Below the pieces are notes generated by a model. It had not been told where the DNA came from. It saw only the letters and a program-made list of their open reading frames with translations, and did not search any database. From assembly GCA_964034945.1 (NCBI GenBank), contig OZ035962.1, positions 99,382,784-99,446,783 of the forward strand: a stretch of 64,000 nt of DNA, read 5' to 3'. Below, in pieces: positions 35,707 to 46,127 of the stretch. Position 1 is the first letter of the stretch. The number at the start of each line of letters is the position of its first letter. The translations under genes and the position numbers were made by a program. The stretch is from Chrysopilus asiliformis. Its lineage: Eukaryota > Arthropoda > Insecta > Diptera > Rhagionidae.

Positions 35707-36900
35707 TTTTCGGCTTTTTTACACCTGCAGTTTCTGGAACGAGAGATGAAATTTCAAAGTGAATGTGTGCGGAACTTGAGACGGTACTAATTCACTTTTT
35801 CAACAAATTAAAAAAAAACTTTTTTTTCTTTTTCTTTCTATTTTTTTTTTTGAAATTTTAATGTAGAAAATAAAACTTTGTCCTTCTTTTAACATAAAAA
35901 GTAAAAGAAAAATGTAATATTTCTTTTAGTACTCGATATTGTTGTGATACGAAGTAATATTGACGCACCTTTAACCTTAAATTAAATGAGAATACTATGG
36001 AATCTTTGAAAAAATATTTTATTTTTTCCTAAAATAAATCTATGCCGGACAATTTCACTTTTTCAACACGAAATCATTTTCACTCCGCGGTAACACTGCA
36101 CACACTGTAAAACCGCAAGCAACTTGCGTATTTTGGAGACCGATCGCTATACCAAAATAAAAATTTTCGGGTGTCGGAAAATTGGGAAAACTTAGAGAGT
36201 CGTAAAGAGTTGCGAAAGCCCAAAGTCTCTCCAAGTGGCGCTGGCAAACATTTCGATTAACATCATCATTGGCATCAGCCAGCGGGAACATCATTCGTGC
36301 CATCATAGAATCCGAATTTTCTATCTGCGTCGACTTAAGTTCACTTGAATTTTCATAAGTTTTCCAACAAATTTCCTATCATATATATGTAAAAAAAAAA
36401 AACAGAGAGTACAGACGACATAAAATGAAAACCAAACAACATTACTTCGTTACTCGCCCGGGTCCCGGTCCCGGTCCCGATTTCACAGCACCTCTCATCA
36501 ATCCGCCACAGGGGGTATTTTTGGAAAAGAAATTTCGTGTTATGTAAAAAATGAAGCCGAAACGGAGAAACAGAAACGAAAAAGATAGATTTATCTATAG
36601 TTAGATCAATTAGATATATACATTAGAATGAAATAAATTTTTGGGGGACTATTTAGTGCCGGTCAGAGCTACACTGGATGTCATTTCCTTCATCTGGTCA
36701 GAATATTAAAAACCAGAGCGACCTATCGATTATATTCTGTGCAACACTTCGTCGTTTAATTTTTCATATTTTCATAGAAATGAAATTATAATATATCGTG
36801 CATGCAGTAGCGGTGCGCTAAAACATCTGACAATTGTTCACCTGCCGTTAATACTCAGTTTGTCGATATCTACAAATTCTGATAAATTTTCCATGTTCCA
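35707..36900 (-). other. Presumed 5' region of the SDR gene (UTR/promoter), not resolved
   Basis: Sequence just 5' of the proposed start codon. It includes a possible acceptor CTGCAG|GTG at about 35730, a GC-richer block at 36055-36310, and a short GGTCCC hexamer repeat at 36465-36479. No promoter motif can be assigned with confidence. Confidence 0.3.
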
Positions 36901-37480
36901 AAACTACAAAGAGCCGGCAGAGGAGACGATCCGTCGATAAGTTGAAAAGTCGATCACTCGATTACATTTTCCGACTTTTGTTTTTATAGCGACAAAAAAC
37001 CATACAATGAAATTTAGAAAATGTTCGGTTCGCATGGTAGAGAACATTCTTATATACGAGAATTTGTACGTGTTTACAGTAATTGTTTTTTTTTTTAAAT
37101 CTAATGATCGATCTTTAAGTATTTCCGCTTCTTTTACGATTTAGACAGCGTGATCTAGTTAGATAGTTTTGTTTTGATCTTATTTTCAGAAGAGAAATTA
37201 ATCGGTTTCATGTAGTTTTGTTTAGAAAAGATTTTCAAATTTAGCAAGCGAAACGATTGTGAGTATTTACTAGTAAGCACAGTGGGATCCGAATTTTTTC
37301 ACATCGCTTTTGTCCAGAAAAGTATAGCATATGTAGTTCAAAGCCTTGACCCATAATTATGATCTAAAATCAGAGACGTATAGTAAAGCTGCACCCGGGG
37401 CAAATTCTGTAGTTGCCGCGCTCTCCCTTTATAAAAAATTGATAAAAACGCACTTTTATGTGATTGAAAATTTAGAAACA
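36901..37480. other. No recognisable feature
   Basis: AT-rich spacer upstream of the SDR gene, before the CAGTAAA repeat cluster. Confidence 0.4.
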
Positions 37481-37489
37481 CTATAAAAT

Positions 37490-37715
37490 AGAGCTCATTT
37501 CGCAGTAAATTTGCCAGTGAAATTTTACTGTGATTTTAATGGGGAAAACACTGAATATATTTTTTTTACTGTTTTCCCAGTAAAATTTACTGAACGATAG
37601 TAAAGTTTACTGAGAATTTACTGTATTATCAGTAAAATTTACTGTGGTTCAGTAAATTTTACCGATAATACAGTCAATTTTTACTGGGGAATCACTAAAT
37701 TCGTCCCAGTATTTT
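37490..37715. repeat. Cluster of CAGTAAA/TTTACTG palindromic motifs
   Basis: At least twelve occurrences of CAGTAAA or its complement lie within about 220 bases, many as full palindromes such as CAGTAAAATTTACTG. The central part forms an inverted repeat: ACTGTATTATCAGTAAAATT against AATTTTACCGATAATACAGT. Non-coding. Confidence 0.75.
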
Positions 37716-37796
37716 ATATTTTTCCCGTTATCCAAAAAATTCTGACGCTTCCCTGTTTCATCCCAGTAAATTTGTCATCAGAAATCCATTTTTCAA

Positions 37797-37872
37797 TTGG
37801 CTTCCGTAGTCTAGCGGTAAGGGAAGTGGCGACAAACGGCAGAGGTCTCAGTTCGAGCCTCGACAGTGGTAA
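37797..37872 (+). pseudogene. Degenerate tRNA-like sequence
   Basis: TAGTCTAGCGGTAAGGG resembles an A box and TCAGTTCGAGCCTC a B box at tRNA-like spacing. The T stem does not pair properly and no acceptor stem closes, so this is a tRNA-derived relic or SINE head rather than a functional tRNA. Confidence 0.35.
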
Positions 37873-37916
37873 AAGATTTTTCAACAGAACATTCTCATGT
37901 AAAATAAAATATTTAA

Positions 37917-38606
37917 TCATACTAATATATAAACATAACAAAAGCTATAATTGCCAACCTGGTTCGTATGGGGGGTACCCCCCCCCCCCCCTAATGGACC
38001 ATTTTTGCCCATTAACGAACTTAGCCTCGCATTTTACGAAAAACGGATCTGCGCAAAATTTCAAGTCTGTAGCTCAATCTATGCGCCCGCAATCCGCGCC
38101 ACAGACGGACGGACGGACGGACGGACATGCTAAATTCAACTTTTTTTTATCATTCTAAACACACTGGTGTAATTCATTTTTTTGTGTGATGACGGGATCT
38201 TGGCGTTACAAACGGTAAGGCAAATCTAATATACCCTTTGGTTTCACCATACGAGTATAAAAATCAGTTGGCGTGTGTCTGTTCCTTTTTCACGCAAAAG
38301 CGGCAGAACCGATTGACTTGAAATTTGGCATGAGTGTCTGTGGTAGTTCTGGTTCCAACATAGGCATACAGAAAAGTAGCGCGAGGGGTGGGGGGAGTAA
38401 GGGGAGGGGGTAAAGTGATTTCGAAACTTAGTTTTTGTGCCATGTTACTCTTTCGCGGGGAAACTACTGAACCGATTGGTCTGAAATTTGGCATAGATGT
38501 TCGTCGCGAGTCCAGCCCTAACATAAACCCATTAAAAAGTAGCCCGAGAGGTGGGGGAGTAAGGGGAGGGGGTAAAGTCATATCGAAACTTAGTTTTCCC
38601 TCTAAG
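37917..38606 (+). mobile_element. Hel-A Helitron copy 4, split by a HINE and 3'-truncated
   Basis: The 5' end TCATACTAATATATAAA (37917-37933, after A) is followed by an inverted HINE-C. The Helitron resumes at about 38264 with CAGTTGGCGTGTGTCTGTTC and runs to about 38580. It ends in a small inverted duplication (TCGAAACTTA...TAAGTTTCGA) next to a Fam-D copy, so the CTAG terminus is missing. Confidence 0.75.
37934..38263 (-). mobile_element. HINE-C element inserted in Hel-A
   Basis: Read on the minus strand it starts ATTTTTATACTCGTATGGTG near 38263 and ends GCTTTTGTTATG at 37934, as in the copy at 19486-20048. The (GTCCGTCC)n tract lies at 38103-38128. The 3' region between the TACCCCCC block and the hairpin is deleted. 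Junctions fall in the A-rich ATATATAAAAAT of the Helitron, so exact ends are ambiguous by a few bases. Confidence 0.75.
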
Positions 38607-38905
38607 TTTCGAGATGACTTGAAAAAAAAAATTTTTTTTTCCAAAGCCTGTTACCAAGTTATAGTTACCGTTCCTTTTCCAAAAGTTGACAGAAAGCTAC
38701 GATTTCCGTGAAACTTTTTTACAGAAAATTTCAAGTCGCTAGTTCAGCTTGTTCTCGAGTGATTTAAGATACATAAAACATAAAACGGACAGACCGACAT
38801 AAACTGATTTCGTACTGATCAGAAGTTTTCTATCTGCCTCCGTTCTCGAGTCGGCCTCCGTCATGAATACAATACTTTCCCTCTATAGAAAAGGAAAGTA
38901 AAAAT
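38607..38905 (-). mobile_element. Fam-D element, 3'-truncated
   Basis: The minus strand shows TACTTTCCTTTTCTATAGAG at 38903, GACCGACTCGAGAACGGAGG, CTGATCAGTACGAAATCAG, a GTCGGTCTGTCCG tract and GACTTGAAATTTTCTG. It ends near AAACAGGCTTTGG against the truncated Hel-A. Confidence 0.65.
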
Positions 38906-40295
38906 CCTTATTATTGCAGCTTGATTTCACAATTTTTCGATGCTCTCGTATTTGATGTTTGCGTAAGTTTACGAGTTTGTTTACACTCCAAGATTTTCGC
39001 GTAAACTTACGAGGGTATCGTATACGATTTTCTAAATAAATTTTGACAGTTCATTTACGAGGTGGCAATCTTAAGCGATTTGCGTTTAATAATTTACGAG
39101 TTTGCATGAATGCTCGTGTAGTTTTCTTAGCATTTTTCCTTTCTAAGCCAAATTGTGTAAAATCTGGTGAATATGGCGAATGTGGTATCAAACTTGCTTT
39201 TAACTGACTTTTACCAAAGATTTTATCAAAGCATTTTTGAGATGTCGATCTTTTAACAAAATTAAATATTTTGTTTTTCTTCATTTCAGAATATAACATG
39301 CGTTTAATCAAGTATTCGCATAATTCTATTTTCAACTCATAATATTCAAGAAAATAAAAAAAACTTTATGGACATTTTCTAGAAGACTGCGTAGACAATA
39401 AGTACTCTAAACGTCTTCATGATTTACTTGTGCAGAAGAACGTCCTTGTTAGACTAAAGAATTGTGAGATATTACGAAGAAAGAGGAGAAAACCAAAAAA
39501 TCGAAAACATTTCCAACGATATGACAACAACAAAATCTGAAAATGTTAAAAACTTGAGATATTTTTTTGGCATTTAAAAGCTAGAAGTTGAGGGCGTTTT
39601 CCAGGAAAGGATGTTAATAAATATTACCAAAACAGTGGAAATACTGAATTAAAATCTTTTGCGAGATCTTAATTTAAGTGAAACCAACTGCCACATATTA
39701 CTGTTTACTACTTGGCGAAAAAAAATTATCCAGGGAAAAATGAAAAGGGTTGCTTCATAACCTTTCAAAAATTGATTTATAACTGAACCGGGTGGTTCCT
39801 ATATCATGGTACCTGTTTCAATGTTATGCTATTTTATTGTGTATATGCAGAAATGAAAACATACAATTTCAAGCTAAATTTTTGTAAATATTTTAACGCT
39901 TAAACGCTCATAATCTCAGCTTACGTGTTAAAGCTTTATAATGTTATCAAATTGGAAATTTTTTTATATTTTTTTTATTTATATTTTCCATATTCATGCG
40001 TTTAATTTTTGTGGTGTCATGAAATTATAATAGGATTAAAAATTTGCGATGAATTTTCTGTCTCGGTACTTCTATGATGTTGTTAGCGACTTTAGTTAAA
40101 TTTTTAGACAAGACTGTGTCTACATCTAAAGTCTTCTGAAAGAAAGCGAAAAAAAAGGTTTATTTTCTGTCCAGGCTTTATTGCACTCGAGAATTACAAA
40201 AATAAGAATAATGCAGTGTAACGAGTAACCCATTTTAATCTGGCAACACTTGTATTTTGCCAATAACAATAAGGGATGAGAAATCCGACGTTTTT
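38906..40295. other. Spacer with TTTACGAG inverted motifs
   Basis: CGTAAGTTTACGAG and CGCGTAAACTTACGAG near 38963-39013 form an imperfect palindrome, with further TTTACGAG copies up to 39100. The 94-aa minus-strand frame at 39051-39335 contains a mariner-like IPHSPYSPDF stretch, too short and isolated to call a transposase. Nothing else is recognised. Confidence 0.4.
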
Positions 40296-41577
40296 AACTT
40301 TCTTCTGCATAGTTTAGAAGGAAAGTATTGTATTTGTGTGGCTGACGGATTGAAGTGCAGAAGTTACGTGAGAGTTGCCAGACACCCAGCAAATTTTCCC
40401 ACCGTCGGTCGTAGCCTGAAAAACCCCCTGAAACGGGCTATTTTGGAATAAAAACCCCCAAATTTTTTATTCGTATTGCAACAATTAGTTATAACCAAAA
40501 TTTAGGCAATTGTCGTATATAAAATAGTCAACCAGCAACTCTTTTTTATTTTTAGGTTGTAGGGCATAAATTTGGACATTTTTAACCAAAGAATCTCAAA
40601 AAAATAGCACAAAGTTTGACTTTAAAGAGGAATTTGAAAATCATATCAGAAAAGTTTGACTTAAAAGTGGGATTTTGATTTCATATCACCATGCGGATTT
40701 TCAATAATTGACAAATGGGCAATTATAGCTTCTGTTATGTTTCTATGATATAGTTGAAATTTGCTAATCATTAAGAGGTTTTCTTATAAAGAACCTCCTG
40801 GATTATTTTATTTTTTCTAAACCTACGTCAATCTGGTGGAAGAAAGAAAATATTTTCAGTATTAAAAAACAATATTAAACAAAACAAAAATGTATTTCAA
40901 TTTTTCATAAATAAAAAAACACAAACTTAACAAGTAAACTAAATTCAAAGAAATACTATGTAGGTGTATAAAATATAAATTTTATATTAGTAATTCAGAA
41001 AAAAATTGATTTCAACTATCACAATTTCCCCCTGAAAAAACCCCTGAATTTCAAAAAATAAAAAGCACCCCCAAAACATCCCCCGTGAGCTAAAAAACCC
41101 CCCAAAACATCCCCGGTGAGCTAAAAAAACCCCCAAAACGGGGGCTAAAACCCCCGATCTGGCAACGCTGAGTTACGTAGAAACGTAACTCCGAAATCTG
41201 TTTCAAGAAAAATGATGTCCGCGCATTTGTTTGGCTGTCTGTCCGATGTATCTAACTATCTTGATCTTGAATAACTCGAGAATACGTTAAGCTAGCGACT
41301 TGAAATTTTTTGTAGATAAGTTTTAGCTAAATCGTAGTTTTCTTTTGGAAAACTAACGTTAACTATAACAGGTACTTCCCATATGTTTTGAAAAGTACAG
41401 TTTTTTGACAAATTTTCTAAAATGATGCGCTTTTGAGTAAAAATGAATATAACCAAACTGACAGAAAATAAAATTTCCTAATTTTTTTTACTTTACCGGT
41501 TTTTACGTATTTCTAACGGCTCTTGAGATGTTGCAAAAAATATTTAATTTTTAAATATAAAATAAAATATTATAATA
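40296..41577 (+). mobile_element. Fam-D element interrupted by a hAT and by mariner
   Basis: ACTTTCTTCTGCATAGTTTA and GGAAAGTATTGTATTTGTG begin the copy. After the hAT insertion it continues with CCGAAATCTGTTTCAAG, a GGCTGTCTGTCCG tract, AAGCTAGCGACTTGAAATTT and TTTAACGG-type units to the mariner insertion at 41578. Sequence right of mariner is not Fam-D, so the 3' end was lost. Confidence 0.65.
40370..41170. mobile_element. 801-bp hAT-type non-autonomous element
   Basis: The ends GAGAGTTGCCAGAC and inverted GATCTGGCAACGCTG are flanked by a perfect 8-bp duplication AGTTACGT (40362-40369 and 41171-41178). Both subterminal regions are rich in AACCCCC/GGGGGTT motifs. It contains the 3' part of a HINE-C element (about 40630-40745, ending CTTCTGTTATG). 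No transposase. Confidence 0.9.
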
Positions 41578-42870
41578 ACACATGGATCCATAAGTCCCGA
41601 GACTAACCCAGAGATGACGCTCGTAGTAAACCAGTAACCACGTCTTTCTAGAGTACTAACCTTTGCTTGAAACGTGTCAAAATTTTAAGTCGATCGGACC
41701 AGAAACAGCTGAGTTATCGAGGTTGGAGTAAAGTCGTTTTGTAGTTTGTTTAAAAAATGGAAAAAACCGAGTTTCGTGTTCTGATAAAACATTGTTTTTT
41801 AATGGGTAAAAACACCGTGCAAGCGAAACAATGGATTGAAAAATGTTACCCGGACTCTTGTCCATCAAAAGCAACGATTTGTCGGTGGTTTGCCGAGTTT
41901 AAACGTGGTCGTACCGACACAAATGACGCGGAACGCTCGGGTAGACCTGTGGAAGCCGTTACACCGGAAAATGTGAGTGAAGTGACAAAAATTATAATGA
42001 AAGATCGTAAAGTGAAGCTCCGTGAGATTGCTGAGATAACACAGATATCATATGGAAGTGCATTTACTATCCTTCATGAAAAATTGAGCATGAAAAAGGT
42101 TTTTTCCAAGTGGGTGCCGCGATTGCTTTCGATGGAACAAAAACAGCAACGAGTCGATGATTCAGAAAGCTGTTTATCGCTATTTACTCGCAATAAAAAA
42201 GATTTCTTGCGTCGTTACGTGTCCATGGACGAAACATGGATACATCACTACACTCCAGAGTCGAAGCGGCAGTCATCTGAGTTGCGCACAGCTGGCGAAA
42301 GCCGTCCGAAGCGTCCGAAAACGCAGCAGTCAGCTGGCAAAGTCATGGCGTCAGTTTTTTGGGATACGCATGGCGTGATTTTCATTGACTACCTCGAAAA
42401 AGGTAAATCGATCAACAGTGATTATTATATTGACTTGCTGGTGCGTTTGAAGGAGGAAATCGCAAAAAAACGACCGCACATGCAGAGAAAAAAAATCCTT
42501 TTTCACCAAGACAATGCACCCTGCCACAAGTCGATGAAAACAATGGCAAAATTGAACGAATTGGGCTTTCATCTGCTTCCCCACCCCCCATACTCGCCAG
42601 ATTTAGCCCCCAGTGACTACTGGCTCTTTGCTGATCTTAAAAAAATGTTCCAGGGAAAAAGATTTGGCTCAAATGAGGAGGTCATCGCTGAAACTGAAGC
42701 TTATTTTGAAGCGAAAGATAATTTTTTTTATAAACATGGTATTGAAAAATTGGAAAAGCGTTGGAACGATTGTATCACCCTAAAAGGTGATTATATTGAT
42801 GAATAAAAAAAAATTTGGCAAAAAAAATGTTGTTTTCATTGTTAGTCTCGGGACTTATTGATCCATGTGT
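41578..42870 (+). mobile_element. Complete mariner transposon, copy 1 (1,293 bp)
   Basis: TA at 41576-41577 and 42871-42872 flanks ~30-bp terminal inverted repeats: ACACATGGATCCATAAGTCC and CCGAGACTAAC on the left, with one mismatch to the right end. The single intact transposase frame fills most of the interior. Length and layout are normal for an autonomous mariner. Confidence 0.97.
41757..42806 (+). CDS. Mariner transposase, intact, 349 aa
   Basis: This DDD-type cut-and-paste transposase acts in the nucleus on the ACACATGGATC repeats at the element ends. The N-terminal half carries two helix-turn-helix regions (FRVLIKHCFLMGKNTVQAKQ; VKLREIAEITQISYGSAFTI). The linker motif is WVPRLLS (119-125). 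The catalytic triad is complete: Asp158 in VSMDETWIHHY, Asp252 in HQDNAPCH and Asp287 in YSPDLAPSDYW, with exactly 34 residues between the last two, the mariner DD34D pattern. Length matches the family (~345 aa). The start is the first ATG after the left repeat and leader; a stop is followed by A-rich sequence and the right repeat. No stop or frameshift is seen, so activity is plausible. An identical copy is at 46307-47356. Confidence 0.97.
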   Translation: MEKTEFRVLIKHCFLMGKNTVQAKQWIEKCYPDSCPSKATICRWFAEFKRGRTDTNDAERSGRPVEAVTPENVSEVTKIIMKDRKVKLREIAEITQISYGSAFTILHEKLSMKKVFSKWVPRLLSMEQKQQRVDDSESCLSLFTRNKKDFLRRYVSMDETWIHHYTPESKRQSSELRTAGESRPKRPKTQQSAGKVMASVFWDTHGVIFIDYLEKGKSINSDYYIDLLVRLKEEIAKKRPHMQRKKILFHQDNAPCHKSMKTMAKLNELGFHLLPHPPYSPDLAPSDYWLFADLKKMFQGKRFGSNEEVIAETEAYFEAKDNFFYKHGIEKLEKRWNDCITLKGDYIDE

Positions 42871-43218
42871 TATATACCGAATCCCTTTTCTTAGACCCTG
42901 GCTACAAAATTGACATATTTATATTTTGTTTGGCGGGAAATTTGAATTGTATAAAATTTGTCCCTATGTAAAACTTTCGTAACTCTTCCATTTTATTTCA
43001 AAAATTATTGTTACGGAATTGAATTATAAATTTCATTTTAATTCCTTGAATGCTTAAAAGAACACTTTTTTCTAATATTAAGAAAATCCTTGAGACAAAA
43101 TACAAAATACAGTTTAACTCGAAAACACTTCAAAATTACTAAAACCGTAAACAAAAATTTGACAATTGGACAAAGAAATATACTCGTAGGCAGTAGAATT
43201 TCATTTTTGGGAATGTCT

Positions 43219-44055
43219 TTTGCCCACGGCATGTAAAGCGCCATTTACTTATGAACATGAAAAGCTAAAAATCTTGAAAAACCATAAACAAAATTCCAAT
43301 GTTCAGAGGACGAAAAGATACGCTCGATGTACACGAGAGAGACTTTTCGTCTATCGACTGTAATGAAAAAAAAGAAAGAAAAAAAAAATTCTAAAATTAG
43401 TATACCTCACGATGCTTATTTGTGCCACAGGCGAATTGCTACATTTATCGAATATACAAAGAAAAAAAAATCAGCTAACAGGCTATACTGTTTTCTCAAA
43501 GATTTTCACATTGGCGATGGATTGATTAATGAGCCAAAAGACTGCGAAACAGACTTAAAAGTAGGCAAGGGGTAGACAGGCAAAAGCTCCAATTTGACTT
43601 ATGCCAAAATCAAACGAATCGTGCAATGGACTCTTTAGACTGTTTGGTTAATTTGGAATTTGTTTAGCCAAAATATAAAATTGAGAAAAAAGAAACGAAA
43701 AAAATGTTCTTTCGCTGTAGGATAATGACAAAGTATATGAAATTCATATACGCATAAAACGTATGGCATAACATGAAAAATGGTTCCTCGTTTTTATTTT
43801 CAGTAAGTTCTATTTATTTTATACAAAAATAACACAATAAGTAAATTTTGTTGTTAAAAATAGATGAATTCTTTATTTATTTCATTCCGAAGATAATCGT
43901 CATCTTTAATAAAAATGTTTATGTGAGAGCAAGCAGATTTATAGAAAATGAAACACCTGGATTTTATTTAAGTTGCACATCTACTAAACAGCGAAAATGA
44001 TATTGCCCATAAAATGTTTTTATAGTGGATTTATAAATGAAATCGTATTCAAAAT
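43219..44055. other. No recognisable feature
   Basis: AT-rich spacer between the source mariner segment and a Fam-D element. Short frames have no motif. Confidence 0.4.
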
Positions 44056-45600
44056 ATCAGTTCTGATCAACACAAAATTTTCTTCTAGATTATTTAGTTT
44101 CGGAAAAAATATATAAAAAAAATATTTTTTCAAATATCTCGAGAACCGTTAAAATTACGTAGAAACCAATAAAGGGAAAAACTCAGGAAATGCTATTTAT
44201 ATGCATTTTTTTTCTCAAAGGCGTATAAGTTTCCATAGTCTCTGAAAAACTTTTTATTTTTAAATAAGTCGATAACCGTTAGAGATACGTAAAAACCGTT
44301 AAAGAAAAAATGTAGAAAATCTATATCCTTTAAATTTGGTTATATTCATATTTTCCAAAAGCGCATAGTTTTGCTGAGAAATTTTCAAAAAATTGTATGG
44401 GATGTACTCGTTATTGCTAACGTTACTTTTCGAAAAATTGATAAAAAACTATGGTTTTCGTAAAACCAATGCACGAAAAATTCCAAGTCATTAACTCAAC
44501 GTGTTCTCGAGTTATTTAAGTAGTACCAGGAAGACCGAGCCATGCTCGGAGACCTCAAAATCCTCCTTTTGCTGATTTTTTTTGGAGAAAAAAGTAGATT
44601 CACGTTATCTTTATAGTTAATTTCCTGAGATTGGAAATTCCCAATCCAAAAATCCCTCTCTGATAATTTCCTCTGAAAAAAAAATGAAAGAAAAGATACT
44701 TTTGTTATCACTACAGGACCTTCCGTTTCGAATTTTCAAATTCTATTGTCAGATACAGGATTAGCGACATAGAAAATGTCAAAATCCCTTTGATATTAAT
44801 TTACTCGAAAACAGGATATTCGTATCATCTTTATAGGAACTTTAATCCCCTAAAAACCCCTAATGCCAATTTTTTTCTGAGAAAAAATGGGAAAAGGATA
44901 TTCACATTATCCTTACATTCGCCGGAACAGTCCCGGATTTAGGCATAATTCGAATTAGTCCTGAAACCAAAAATTTTTGTCTGCAACGGAGTTTCTCCAT
45001 AAGTTTCTACCTTCATCGTGTTTTCCTTCATTTTTTCCAAAAAAATCACCTGCAGCGCAACTTCTTCTTTCGCCTGCGGCGCATACCATAAAAAGTAATT
45101 GAAAATTCACTTATTTTAGAAACCTGGCGAGGGGTCTCGGGGGGAGGGAAAAATCAGGTTCGTAGTGGAAAAATCGAAAGCCCTTAGCCCCCTTAGTAAT
45201 ACTGTAAAGTTTCATTAAGATCGGACCACCCAATTCGAAGATACCAGGCGAGGTGTATCGAGGGGAATTTTCTCAGAGGTGAGACCTATCTAGATCGGTT
45301 TTTTGTCCCCGAAAATCCCTAACCCGCAAGTTTCGTGAAAATCGTTAGGCGGGTTTTCGAGATCGTTTGTGCAGGCAGACAGACAGACATTCCTCGTATT
45401 ATATTATAGGATAGACCGATGGACACATGATTTTGCCTGAAACGGATTTCGTACTGGACAGAAAGTTTATATCTGCTCTTTTTACCTATCTTTAACGGTT
45501 CTCGAGATATTTGAAAAAAATATCATTATTTTTTACATATTTTTTCAGAAACTAAATATTTTAGAGAAAGATTTTGTGTTGATCACAACTGATATTTTTT
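44056..45600 (-). mobile_element. Fam-D foldback element carrying a Hel-B insertion
   Basis: The left end ATCAGTTCTGATCAACACAA is the inverted Fam-D 3' terminus, and the minus-strand element runs to the CTGAAACGGATTTCGTACTG landmark at about 45440-45460. From about 45481 the sequence switches to plus-strand Fam-D 3' sequence and ends TTTTGTGTTGATCACAACTG. The whole therefore has inverted copies of the same terminus at both ends. Sequence 44526-45411 is the Hel-B insertion. Confidence 0.6.
44526..45411 (-). mobile_element. Hel-B Helitron-type element, copy 1
   Basis: On the minus strand it begins TCCTATAATATAATACGAGG after A (T45412 on the plus strand). It has a GTCTGTCTGTCTGCC tract, TCTCGAAAACCCGCCTAACG and several CCCCTCG...CCTGGTATCT repeats, and ends with the perfect hairpin CCGAGC-ATG-GCTCGG followed by TCTTCCTGG before T. 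TC start, 3' hairpin and CTGG end fit Helitron rules. Confidence 0.75.
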
Positions 45601-45935
45601 AATACTGAATAGTGGATATTTTAATTTTAGTTAATTTTTCGTATTTAAAACATAACATTTTAAGTTGTATAAATGAAATGTTTTAATAAATTAAATGTCT
45701 AATCTTTTTGTTTTAAAAAACCCACTCCAGATTTCCGCTATTTTTCGCCATAAAATTTTTGCAGTCGTCAAACTGAAATTATGGCACGCTAACGCTATTG
45801 TTTTGGCGAGGTATTTTCTACAGGTCCTTTTCAAAAATAGAAGCTTTCAGGTACTAAAAATAGCCGCACGCAATCATTTCCTCACACTATTTTTGCTGTA
45901 ATTTTTATATTAGGCCTCCCCTAAAAAAAGAATAA
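45601..45935. other. No recognisable feature
   Basis: AT-rich spacer between the Fam-D foldback and the duplicated mariner patch. No gene. Confidence 0.4.
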
Positions 45936-46127
45936 GAAATTAATAAGGGAAGGTGAATAGAAGAACAAACGAAATAAGAGAAAATAGTGGAAAATTTTAT
46001 CAAATAATAACGAAATTTTATCAAATAATAATTTTTTTTACTTTACCGGTTTTTACGTATTTCTAACGGCTCTTGAGATGTTGCAAAAAATATTTAATTT
46101 TTAAATATAAAATAAAATATTATAATA

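Larger units (their letters stand above)
41479..43218. repeat. 1,740-bp segment duplicated at 46029-47768 (probable source copy)
   Basis: This segment matches the second copy without a visible difference and includes mariner plus 99 bp of left and 348 bp of right flank. It is probably the source, because its left flank continues seamlessly into the Fam-D element that mariner interrupted, whereas the other copy is bounded by a target duplication. Confidence 0.85.

Noticed and set aside
37797..37872. Functional tRNA gene
   Set aside because: A- and B-box likeness only. The T stem does not pair and there is no acceptor stem.
39051..39335. 94-aa frame with an IPHSPYSPDF stretch like the third mariner motif
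   Set aside because: Only about ten residues match, there are no flanking transposase motifs or terminal repeats, and the rest of the frame is unrelated.
42351..42584. Minus-strand and alternative-frame ORFs within mariner (also 42157-42378, 46707-46928, 46901-47134)
   Set aside because: Shadows of the transposase gene in other frames.
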